26,123 nucleotides of DNA. It comes from an uncultured Lachnospiraceae bacterium. Lineage in GTDB: Bacteria; Bacillota; Clostridia; Lachnospirales; Lachnospiraceae. The DNA lies in NCBI GenBank assembly GCA_902803245.1, contig CADCPJ010000142.1, positions 1-26,123 on the forward strand, given 5' to 3'. Below the pieces are notes generated by a model. That model did no database searches. It was not told the origin of the DNA and saw nothing but the letters and a program-made list of their open reading frames with translations. Both the position numbers and the translations under genes were made by a program. Positions 1 to 6,380 of this stretch are shown here, in pieces. The stretch's first letter is position 1. Each line of letters starts with the position of its first letter.

Positions 1-28
1 AAACTTAAGGTTAACCGGTACAAAAAAG

Positions 29-625
29 TCAGTCCCTGCGGTCGTCGTGCACTTCCTCGTAAAAAGTATACGCCTTCTGGGTGTTGCCGTCGATCTCCCC
101 GCTTTTCGAGCGCAGATAGATCAGCATGTCCTTTAAGATCAGGTAGCAGCACTCGTCCAGATCCCGAAACGCCGCGAGGCGGATCTCCGGCAGCCACTTC
201 GACTTGTTTCTCCTCGGCTCGATGTAGTCCGCGATGAACACGATCTGTTCGAGAAGCAGCATTCCCGGGCGGCCGGTCGTGTGATAGCGGATCGCGCTCA
301 GGATCTCTTCGTCCCTGATGCCGTACTTCTCCTTCGCGATGTACGCCCCCACCTTCGCATGAAGGAGAAATGGATTGTTCCGCTCGACGTCGGTGATCTC
401 GATCCCGTTCTTGTCGCAGATCTTGATCTTCTTTGTGTCGGACAGGCACTTGGCGCAGTCGTGCAGAAGCCCGGCCGTCTCCGCTTTTACGATATCCGCT
501 CCGTGAGCCATCGCAAGGGCGGAACACATATAGCGCACTCCCTGGGTGTGATAAAAGCGGTTCGAGTCGATGTACTTGCTGAGGCGCTTGCTCATTTCCT
601 CCAGATTATTGTTCACAGCAGCCAT
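29..625 (-). CDS. yqeK: YqeK-like HD-domain nucleotidase (Ap4A hydrolase family)
   Basis: 198-residue HD-superfamily protein. Metal-binding residues are visible as H26, the HD pair H55-D56 in LLHDCAK, H89, H115 and D133 (FIADYIEP), the YqeK pattern. Known family members split diadenosine tetraphosphate symmetrically to ADP and act in the cytoplasm. The open frame continues upstream to 730, but ATG 625 is preferred: it has AGGAGAGG seven bases upstream and gives the usual family length. The start lies 20 bases inside the 3' end of nadD, implying translational coupling. It closes the L21-L27-Obg cluster; rsfS, often next in Firmicutes, would lie outside the window. No terminator is evident in bases 1-28. 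Confidence 0.9.
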   Translation of the reverse strand: MAAVNNNLEEMSKRLSKYIDSNRFYHTQGVRYMCSALAMAHGADIVKAETAGLLHDCAKCLSDTKKIKICDKNGIEITDVERNNPFLLHAKVGAYIAKEKYGIRDEEILSAIRYHTTGRPGMLLLEQIVFIADYIEPRRNKSKWLPEIRLAAFRDLDECCYLILKDMLIYLRSKSGEIDGNTQKAYTFYEEVHDDRRD

Positions 626-1220
626 AGATATGCCTCTCCTTGATGTAAGTCTCCACGCTGTCGGGAACATAATAGCGCACGGAGCGTCCTTTTCGGACAA
701 ATTCCCGAAGGTCGTGGGAAGAGATGTCAAGGTTCTCTGAGTCGAGCCGGTAAATGCTCGCGTGATACCGGACGCGCACTCCTTCTATCATCCTGTCCAG
801 AGTGGTTTTGTCGATGTGATTCCTGCACGCGACGATGAGCGTACACGCGGCGCAGATCCGCTCAGGCATCATCCATGTATCGAAGTCGCGCAGGGAATCC
901 GCCCCGATGATGAAGAAGAGCTCCTCGTCCGGAGATTCCTTCTTCATGCGCTCGAGCGTGCGGTACGTGTAAGTGTATCCCTCGGGATTCATTTCCAAAG
1001 TGGAGAGCTCAAAATGAGGATTCCCCTCGATCGCAAGCCTCACCATATCGAGCCGCTCCTCGTTCGAGGCGCGCCCTTCCCGGTCCCGCTTGTGCGGGGG
1101 ATTCCCGGCGGGCATATAGAGAACCCGGTCCAGCTCAAACTGCTGCCATGCGGTCTCCCCGAGAATCAGGTGGCCGATATGTATGGGATCGAAAGTCCCT
1201 CCCATGATTCCAGTGCGCAT
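606..1220 (-). CDS. nadD: Nicotinate-nucleotide adenylyltransferase
   Basis: 204-residue nucleotidyltransferase that adenylates nicotinate mononucleotide to deamido-NAD in NAD synthesis. The family signature GGTFDPIHIGHL is at residues 7-18 (H14, H17), PPHK is at 41-44, and the C-terminal ISSHDLR (166-172) corresponds to the ISSTxxR motif. The frame is open to 1256, but ATG 1220 follows GGGAGGG about five bases upstream and puts the nucleotide-binding loop at the very N-terminus, as in the family. It sits between yhbY (32-base gap) and yqeK (overlapping), the classic Firmicutes order. Confidence 0.95.
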   Translation of the reverse strand: MRTGIMGGTFDPIHIGHLILGETAWQQFELDRVLYMPAGNPPHKRDREGRASNEERLDMVRLAIEGNPHFELSTLEMNPEGYTYTYRTLERMKKESPDEELFFIIGADSLRDFDTWMMPERICAACTLIVACRNHIDKTTLDRMIEGVRVRYHASIYRLDSENLDISSHDLREFVRKGRSVRYYVPDSVETYIKERHIYGCCEQ

Positions 1221-1252
1221 GGCGCCCTCCCTTAAGTTCATCCCTTTTCTGC

Positions 1253-1570
1253 TCACCGCGGCAGTGTGATGCGCTTCCTGTCTTCTTTTCCTTCCCTGTA
1301 AAGAACGATTTTCTTCCCGATGACCTGCACCACTTCCGCGCCAGTCCGGGCCGCAACGGCCTCGGCGATCTCGCGGGGCGCATCCTCACAGTTCTTCTGC
1401 ACTCCGAGCTTGATGAGCTCCCTCGCGGAGAGGGCCTCATCGACATTCTTCAGGTTTTCTTCCGTGAGCGACGCCTTGCCGAAATACTGGATCGGGGCCA
1501 TGGTCATGGCCAGGGATTTCAGATACGCGCGCTGTTTGCTTGTCATGCTCATGCTCATGGGCCTCGTCAT
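1253..1570 (-). CDS. yhbY: YhbY-family (CRM domain) RNA-binding protein
   Basis: 105-residue single CRM-domain protein. The core starts at MTSKQRAYLKSLA and contains the GK-ASLTEENLKNVDEALSARELIKLGVQ segment typical of YhbY, a pre-50S-associated RNA-binding protein. The annotated ATG overlaps the obgE stop as ATGA, which suggests coupling. In-frame ATGs at 1558, 1552 and 1546 are alternatives: the family usually begins at MTSKQ (1546), and a GAGG lies 9 bases before 1552. The true N-terminus is therefore uncertain by up to eight residues. Confidence 0.9.
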   Translation of the reverse strand: MTRPMSMSMTSKQRAYLKSLAMTMAPIQYFGKASLTEENLKNVDEALSARELIKLGVQKNCEDAPREIAEAVAARTGAEVVQVIGKKIVLYREGKEDRKRITLPR

Positions 1571-2892
1571 ATGTTTCCATCATTTTTTGCTTCATCGTCA
1601 TAGAATTCAAACACGTGTCCGTACATCCGGACCGTGCCGCCCTCCTCGATCCCCTTTTCCTTGAGCTCGTCGACGATGCCGCTCCTTCTTAAGAACTGCG
1701 TGAAGTAGCGGAAGCCCTTCTCCGAGTCGAGATTCGTGTAGCTCAGCATCCGGTCGATCTTCGGTCCCTCGACCACAAACTCGACACTGCCGTCGCGGCC
1801 CGTCTCGATCTCGATCGTGTACGGGAGGTCGGAGGAAGCGATCTCGTCCTCCGGGAAATACTCCTGCTCATAGTATACCTGTTTGGGCGCAGTCGTATCA
1901 AGTAGATTTCTGATCTTGAGGAGAAGTTCCCGGATTCCCTCGCCGCTCACGCCGGAAATGGCATAGACGGGGTATCCCATAGGCTCGAATTCCTTCTTCA
2001 GCCTTCCCACCGGATCCTCGTCGTCGTACTTTGCGACGTCCACCTTGTTGGCCGCAATGAGGATCGGCTTCTTCATGATCTCCGGGTTGTATTTTTCGAG
2101 CTCGGAGTGAATCGCGTACACATCCGCGACGGGATCCCTTCCGTCAAATGAGGCCGCGTCGACGATATGCAGGATCACCCTCGTTCTTTCGATGTGGCGA
2201 AGGAACCGGTGCCCGAGGCCGACGCCGTCGGCGGCTCCCTCGATGAGGCCGGGCATATCCGCGATCACGAAGCCTCTCCCGTCTCCAAGATCCACGACGC
2301 CGAGGTTCGGGTCGATGGTCGTGAACGGATAGCTCGCGATCTTCGGGTCCGCATTCGTGACATGCTTTAAAAATGTCGATTTTCCGGCATTCGGGAATCC
2401 GACCAGCCCCACATCCGCGACGAGCTTCAGCTCAAGAACGGCATCGAGCTCGATGGCGGGCTTTCCGGCCTCCGCGTACTGGGGGGCCTGATTGGTGGGG
2501 GTCGCAAAATTCATATTGCCGCGGCCGCCGTTTCCGCCGCGCAGGACCACCTGGCGGGTGTTTGAGCCGGACAGGTCCGCTATGACCTTGCCCGTGTGCT
2601 CCTCCCTCAATATGGTGCCTTCCGGGACTTTCAGCACAATGTCCGCGCCGTCCTTCCCGTGGCAGCGCTTCTTGCCGCCCTCGGCGCCGTCCTCCGCGCG
2701 GAACTGGTAGCGGTGTTTGTAGAAAAAGAGCGTGTTCATGCCCTTGTCGACTTCGAAGATGACGTCGCCTCCGCGGCCGCCGTCGCCTCCGTCCGGTCCT
2801 CCCGCCGGTACGTACTTCTCCCTGCGGAAGCTGACATGGCCGTCGCCGCCCTTTCCCGAGCGAATATGAATTCTGGCGTAGTCCAGGAACAT
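1567..2892 (-). CDS. obgE: Obg GTPase (CgtA)
   Basis: 441-residue GTPase for late 50S assembly and stress signalling, in the cytoplasm. The glycine-rich Obg fold occupies about 1-157. The GTPase domain shows G1 GFPNAGKS (165-172), the switch TT at 191-192, G3 DMPGLIEGA (212-220) and G4 NKVD (282-285). A C-terminal OCT domain spans about 350-430, which places this with the Firmicutes/Actinobacteria Obg type. ATG 2892 follows GGAGG with an eight-base spacer. It lies downstream of rpmA with a terminator-like hairpin in between (2908-2949), and its stop overlaps the yhbY start. Confidence 0.97.
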   Translation of the reverse strand: MFLDYARIHIRSGKGGDGHVSFRREKYVPAGGPDGGDGGRGGDVIFEVDKGMNTLFFYKHRYQFRAEDGAEGGKKRCHGKDGADIVLKVPEGTILREEHTGKVIADLSGSNTRQVVLRGGNGGRGNMNFATPTNQAPQYAEAGKPAIELDAVLELKLVADVGLVGFPNAGKSTFLKHVTNADPKIASYPFTTIDPNLGVVDLGDGRGFVIADMPGLIEGAADGVGLGHRFLRHIERTRVILHIVDAASFDGRDPVADVYAIHSELEKYNPEIMKKPILIAANKVDVAKYDDEDPVGRLKKEFEPMGYPVYAISGVSGEGIRELLLKIRNLLDTTAPKQVYYEQEYFPEDEIASSDLPYTIEIETGRDGSVEFVVEGPKIDRMLSYTNLDSEKGFRYFTQFLRRSGIVDELKEKGIEEGGTVRMYGHVFEFYDDEAKNDGNI

Positions 2893-2907
2893 AGATCTAT
2901 CCTCCGT

Positions 2908-2949
2908 AAAACAAGAGCTCCAAATCTATCGATCAGATTCGGAGCTCTT
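2908..2949 (-). terminator. Terminator or attenuator between rpmA and obgE
   Basis: On the minus strand a 15-bp stem (arms 2935-2949 and 2913-2927, one G-U-type mismatch) closes a seven-base loop. CTTGTTTT follows directly, and the obgE ribosome binding site comes right after. The shape fits an intrinsic terminator, probably leaky because obgE lies only 15 bases beyond it. A second perfect hairpin (stems 2967-2973 and 2981-2987) lies just upstream, without a U-run. Confidence 0.65.
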
Positions 2950-3005
2950 CCATAGTCTTTTAGCCTGCTTCGCGCATAGAGCGAAGCGATGAAAAGAAAG
3001 AGAAC

Positions 3006-3299
3006 TTATTCAGCAGCCTTCTCGACCAGCTCGATGGAGCACTGCTTGCGGTCTCTGCCCAAACGGGAGAAGCGGACGATTCCGTCTGCCTTCGCGTAGA
3101 GCGTATCATCGCTTCCGCGGCCAACGTTGGCACCCGGATGGATGTGAGTACCGCGCTGTCTGTAAAGGATGTTGCCGGCCTTCACAAACTGTCCGTCTGC
3201 TCTCTTTGCCCCAAGTCTCTTCGCTTCGGAGTCGCGGCCGTTCTTTGTGGAGCCGACACCCTTTTTGTGAGCGAAGAGCTGAAGATTCAGATTCAGCAT
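3006..3299 (-). CDS. rpmA: 50S ribosomal protein L27 with Prp-cleaved N-terminal extension
   Basis: 97-residue L27 recognised from [27 protein letters not shown] and [10 protein letters not shown]. It begins with the nine-residue extension MLNLNLQLF before AHKKG. In Firmicutes this extension is removed by the cysteine protease Prp so that the mature N-terminus can reach the peptidyl transferase centre. The prp gene is immediately upstream. The frame is open to 3320, but ATG 3299 is preceded by AAGGAGGA with a textbook spacer, and the extension matches the known start. A terminator-like hairpin follows before obgE. Confidence 0.97.
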   Translation of the reverse strand: MLNLNLQLFAHKKGVGSTKNGRDSEAKRLGAKRADGQFVKAGNILYRQRGTHIHPGANVGRGSDDTLYAKADGIVRFSRLGRDRKQCSIELVEKAAE

Positions 3300-3336
3300 G
3301 GTATTTCCTCCTTGTTTCATTTGAAATGCCTGTCTC

Positions 3337-3353
3337 CCTTAAGGGTCTTAAGG
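3337..3353 (-). other. Small perfect hairpin between prp and rpmA
   Basis: CCTTAAG-GGT-CTTAAGG is a perfect seven-base stem with a three-base loop in the 88-base prp-rpmA gap. It carries two of the CTTAAG hexamers that are common in this window. No U-run follows on the coding strand, so it is not a clear terminator. It may affect mRNA processing or simply be chance. Confidence 0.35.
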
Positions 3354-3387
3354 CAAGTCGGAGGAATCATTCCGGCTCGTGACATCG

Positions 3388-3726
3388 TCACGACCGTTCC
3401 TCCTCGATCAATAGTCTCACATACGGCTCATCTTCCGGTCCCCTGATCTCTTCCAGCTGCTTAAGCCCGAGAATGAGCGACTCCATAAGGAGCATTCCCT
3501 TCTCATGAAGCCCTTCCGGGAAGCGGCAGGCGACGAGTCCGCTCTCTGATTCGAGATCCTCGATCCTGTCTCCTGCGAGGCACTCAATCGAATTGACCGC
3601 ATTCGTCAGAAGCGCGGATGCGGCGGCGCAGATGATGTCACTGCCCTCCTCCGCGTATGCGGCGTGCCCTTTGGCCGAAATGCCCGTATAAGTGCTGCCG
3701 CGCCGATAAACCGTAATCCGGATCAT
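3388..3726 (-). CDS. prp: Prp cysteine protease for ribosomal protein L27 (YsxB family)
   Basis: 112-residue protein with the catalytic pair of the Prp family: H21 in KGHAAYA and C33 in DIICAAASALL. The catalytic residues are one position offset from H22/C34 of the characterised Staphylococcus enzyme. It is known to cut the N-terminal extension from L27 after LQxF, and here the substrate gene rpmA lies immediately downstream. It starts six bases after the rplU stop with only a weak ribosome binding site, so coupling to rplU is likely. Its position between rplU and rpmA is the standard Firmicutes arrangement. Confidence 0.92.
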   Translation of the reverse strand: MIRITVYRRGSTYTGISAKGHAAYAEEGSDIICAAASALLTNAVNSIECLAGDRIEDLESESGLVACRFPEGLHEKGMLLMESLILGLKQLEEIRGPEDEPYVRLLIEEERS

Positions 3727-3732
3727 ATCACA

Positions 3733-4038
3733 TCAACCGTTGATCTTGCTGATCCTGACAGCCGTGTAGCACTGTCTGTGACCGCGCTTTTTGTGGTAGC
3801 CTGTCTTCGGCTTATACTTATAGACGATGATCTTGCGCTCGCGTCCGTTGCGAAGAACTTCCGCTTCCACTGTAGCGCCCTTGACATCCTCGCCGGCCTT
3901 GAAGCTGTCTCCGCCGATCGCCAGAACCTGGTCAAATGTGAACGTCTGGCCTGCCTCGACCGGAAGCTTCTCGACGCGGATGATATCGCCCTCAGAAACC
4001 TTGTACTGCTTTCCTCCGGTAGCAATCACTGCATACAT
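3733..4038 (-). CDS. rplU: 50S ribosomal protein L21
   Basis: 101-residue L21, beginning [18 protein letters not shown] and containing [15 protein letters not shown], both typical of the family. It binds 23S rRNA in the large subunit. An open frame extends upstream to 4422 inside rng, but ATG 4038 is the family start and follows AAAGGAGG with a nine-base spacer. It leads the rplU-prp-rpmA set and is preceded by a structured leader (4080-4127). Confidence 0.97.
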   Translation of the reverse strand: MYAVIATGGKQYKVSEGDIIRVEKLPVEAGQTFTFDQVLAIGGDSFKAGEDVKGATVEAEVLRNGRERKIIVYKYKPKTGYHKKRGHRQCYTAVRISKING

Positions 4039-4079
4039 GAGCCTCTGCCTCCTTTTTACAATACTCGCCGGATTCGGTG

Positions 4080-4127
4080 CTGCGGCATAAAAGCGCAGAC
4101 TTGTGACCTCTCCGAGCGGCACACTAG
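4080..4127 (-). promoter_or_regulatory. Candidate L21 leader RNA upstream of rplU
   Basis: The 98 bases between rng and rplU contain, on the minus strand, CTAGTGTGCCGCTCGG, a short linker, and a hairpin with arms CTGCGC and GCCGCAG around TTTTAT (4080-4098). The position and the paired CUGCG/CGCAG element resemble the L21 leader family described upstream of rplU in Firmicutes, thought to mediate autoregulation by L21. The match is from memory of the family layout, not from a covariance search. Confidence 0.45.
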
Positions 4128-4136
4128 GACATACTA

Positions 4137-5378
4137 TCACATATGCAGTGTCTCTGCAAGTGGTTTTCTCACTTTCTGGCGCAGAATTTCCATGATTCCG
4201 AGCTTCGTCAGATCGACGACCTCCGTGCGTATGTGGTCCTTCCTCACGAGCTTTTTCATGACCTGGATGAGCTCCGTCCTGTGATCCTCCGACTCCAGGT
4301 TGATGAAGTCCACGAGTATGGTGCCCGACAGATTCCTTAAGCGCAGCTGCCTCGAAATCTCCTCCGCCGCCTCGAGGTTGACCTTTCGGTACGTCTCCTC
4401 CGGTATGCGCCCCTTCCTGCACTTGCCGCTGTTGACGTCTATGACGACGAAGGCCTCCGTCCGCTCTATGACCAGGTAGGCCCCGCTCTTTAAGTAGACT
4501 TCCTTTCTTACGAGTTTCTCCAGCGCGCGGGGAAGGTCGTAGAGCTCATTGAGAGTCAGCCCGCGGCCGGCCCGCGGGCGGCAGATCTCTTCCGCATCAG
4601 GTGAAGGGTCCCCGGCCTGCGCGTAATTCCCGTCCGATGCGTGATCCCCGGCCTGCGTGTAATTCCCGTCCGATGCGTGATCCCCGGCCTGCGTATTTTC
4701 GCGGGTAAGCCGTGCGAGAGGCGGGGCAAAGGCCGGGATGTCCGTGAAGCATCGGTCCACTTTCTTATAAAAATCGCGGTAGAGCTGCACATAGAAGGGC
4801 TCTTCCTCGTAGAGCTTCTCGCCCTTCTTCGCCCTTTTATATCGCGCAAGGATCTCCTCCATCAAGAGCTCAAGCCGATTTACTTCCTCCAGAAACGACG
4901 CCTTATCGCACCTCGCAGCATTTGTCCGGACGAGGATGCGGAAGGGGTGCTCTTCGTCAGTGAGCCAGGCCCGGCAGATGGTCTTCTGCTCCTCCGTCAG
5001 CTTCTTCGAAAACGCGTTCTCCCCCTCCCTGCTGTATATTACCGCATATCTCCCGCCGACGCTGATATCCGTCGTAAGGACCGGCTCCTTCCGGCCTGAG
5101 GCGTCCTTCTGAATCTGCACGAGCACGCTCTGGGACGGAGACAGATGAGCATGCCTCGTAAGCGGGAGAAAGCACAGCGTCGGAAGGCCGATGTCCACAA
5201 ACGCGCCTCCGATATTCAAAGACACGGAGTCCACCACTCCCTTGAAGACCGACCCGACAAGATCTTCCGTCCCTTTTTCCTTGAGAAGCAGCTCCTCGAG
5301 GCGCATGTCTTCCGCAAGGGCGGCCGCGTAGTATTCATTTCCGCGAAAATTCAATGTGGTCACTATGTAATCGATCAT
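4137..5378 (-). CDS. rng: Ribonuclease E/G family protein lacking the zinc-link
   Basis: 413-residue RNase E/G-type endoribonuclease. An S1-like domain lies at about 41-100 ([23 protein letters not shown]). The catalytic segment has VVIDVNSGK (D314, N316) and [10 protein letters not shown] (D357). The 43-residue spacing between the acidic residues equals that of the catalytic aspartates of E. coli RNase E. The protein ends at LHM, just where other members continue into the zinc-binding CPxC motif, so that motif is missing. Residues about 229-259 are a hydrophilic 12-residue repeat. ATG 5378 is preferred over 5411 because CCGGAAG precedes it and the family start MIDYIV fits. It follows the DUF2344 gene and precedes rplU, a conserved clostridial order. 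Confidence 0.88.
   Translation of the reverse strand: MIDYIVTTLNFRGNEYYAAALAEDMRLEELLLKEKGTEDLVGSVFKGVVDSVSLNIGGAFVDIGLPTLCFLPLTRHAHLSPSQSVLVQIQKDASGRKEPVLTTDISVGGRYAVIYSREGENAFSKKLTEEQKTICRAWLTDEEHPFRILVRTNAARCDKASFLEEVNRLELLMEEILARYKRAKKGEKLYEEEPFYVQLYRDFYKKVDRCFTDIPAFAPPLARLTRENTQAGDHASDGNYTQAGDHASDGNYAQAGDPSPDAEEICRPRAGRGLTLNELYDLPRALEKLVRKEVYLKSGAYLVIERTEAFVVIDVNSGKCRKGRIPEETYRKVNLEAAEEISRQLRLRNLSGTILVDFINLESEDHRTELIQVMKKLVRKDHIRTEVVDLTKLGIMEILRQKVRKPLAETLHM
4610..4698 (-). repeat. 36-bp in-frame tandem repeat inside rng
   Basis: Two near-identical 36-bp units (4610-4645, 4646-4681) and a partial third (4682-4698) encode the 12-residue repeat [12 protein letters not shown]. The repeat sits between the 5' half and the catalytic half of the RNase, a place likely to be a surface loop. 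The length is a multiple of three, so copy-number change keeps the frame. Confidence 0.9.
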
Positions 5379-5397
5379 AACTTCCGGAAGGCATAGG

Positions 5398-5414
5398 GGG
5401 ATGCGGAGCATCCC
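5398..5414 (-). other. Perfect hairpin before rng
   Basis: GGGATGC-GGA-GCATCCC is a seven-base perfect stem 20 bases upstream of the rng start, followed by the palindrome CTTCCGGAAG (5381-5390) that contains the probable ribosome binding site. It lies in the 137-base gap between the DUF2344 gene and rng, where I saw nothing else. A role in translation control or RNase self-regulation is only a guess. Confidence 0.35.
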
Positions 5415-5515
5415 GCGTGCACGGGTGCTGAACAGCTGCGTCTTATGGAAATGGCGGCAGCAGGGACTTATCCCCTTCGCCGCATTTTTTAAGGACCTGT
5501 GCCGGTCGGAGCATA

Positions 5516-6364
5516 TCAGAAGCGGGTCCCCGCATCAAGAAGAGGCCGCTCATCCGCGTCAAAGAGCTCTCGCCTGACCAGGCGGAATCCGTTCTCGTAA
5601 AGATCCGTGCCGGCATATGAGGAGAGGGCAAGAAGCGCAGTCGCGGGCTTTAAGTTGCCGCTGCTTCCGGACTCGCACACAAGGCGGAGAATGCTCCTTT
5701 TTGAGTAATCCGGAGAAAGCGCAAAATCCGGAAATTCATGCTCCGGGACGACTGTAAGGGACAGGATCTGGGGCCGGATATCCGCCTCCTTCTCCTTGTT
5801 TTTCGTCACCTTGCGGACAAGGATCTGCTCCTTACTGAGAAACCCGTCAAGAACAGTCTGTCCGGCCCCGTCGCAGTCCGGCGCGGAGAGGGAGTGCGGG
5901 ATGCCGAGAGATTCGGAAAATGCGTCGGACAGCAGGATGTCCCAGGCGGCGTAGCGCACAAGGGCCATGGCCTTGCTGCTCTTTGTGAGTCCCACGCGCA
6001 CCGCGTCAGTAAAATGAACCCCCTCCGGGGAGACGGCATTCAGCGCTTCGAGAAAATCACCGGCACCCGGCGGCAGGGGCAGTTCCTCGTTGTTTATGCC
6101 TATGTCCTTAAGCCGGTAGAGCTCCTCAGAGCTGAGCTCAGCCGTGTCCCTGTAGGCAAACTCGATGTCTGCGTATTCGCCCGTGCTCTCCTGCCCCACT
6201 CCGAGCGGGTCGGCGAAGCTTAACACCATATGGGGATTGAAGCCGCCGGTGTACACCGCAAGAAGTCCGCTCCTCTTTATGATCTTCTGGAAAGTGCGCA
6301 TAAAATCCAGATGTCCCACAAACCGGATCGGACCTGTCTTCGTGAATTTCACGCGAATTCTCAT
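5516..6364 (-). CDS. TIGR03936/DUF2344 radical-SAM-linked protein
   Basis: 282-residue member of the radical-SAM-linked DUF2344 family, recognised from the N-terminal RIRVKFTKTGPIRFVGHLDFMRTFQ and GGFNPHMVLSFADPLGVGQES. The biochemical role is not established. In many Clostridia it is encoded beside, or fused to, the B12-binding-type radical SAM protein found here 16 bases upstream, so the two probably work together. ATG 6364 is chosen because it starts the conserved MRIRVKF and follows GAGGAAG; a GTG at 6379 is a weaker alternative. No cysteine cluster is seen in it. Confidence 0.9.
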   Translation of the reverse strand: MRIRVKFTKTGPIRFVGHLDFMRTFQKIIKRSGLLAVYTGGFNPHMVLSFADPLGVGQESTGEYADIEFAYRDTAELSSEELYRLKDIGINNEELPLPPGAGDFLEALNAVSPEGVHFTDAVRVGLTKSSKAMALVRYAAWDILLSDAFSESLGIPHSLSAPDCDGAGQTVLDGFLSKEQILVRKVTKNKEKEADIRPQILSLTVVPEHEFPDFALSPDYSKRSILRLVCESGSSGNLKPATALLALSSYAGTDLYENGFRLVRRELFDADERPLLDAGTRF

Positions 6365-6380
6365 AGCTTGCTTCCTCACT

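Noticed and set aside
626..730. A 35-residue N-terminal extension of YqeK.
   Set aside because: It lies inside nadD in another frame, and ATG 625 has AGGAGAGG at the proper distance.
3733..4422. A long N-terminal extension of L21 reaching into rng.
   Set aside because: The family start [12 protein letters not shown] at 4038 has its own strong ribosome binding site; the upstream frame is out of phase with rng and has no conserved content.
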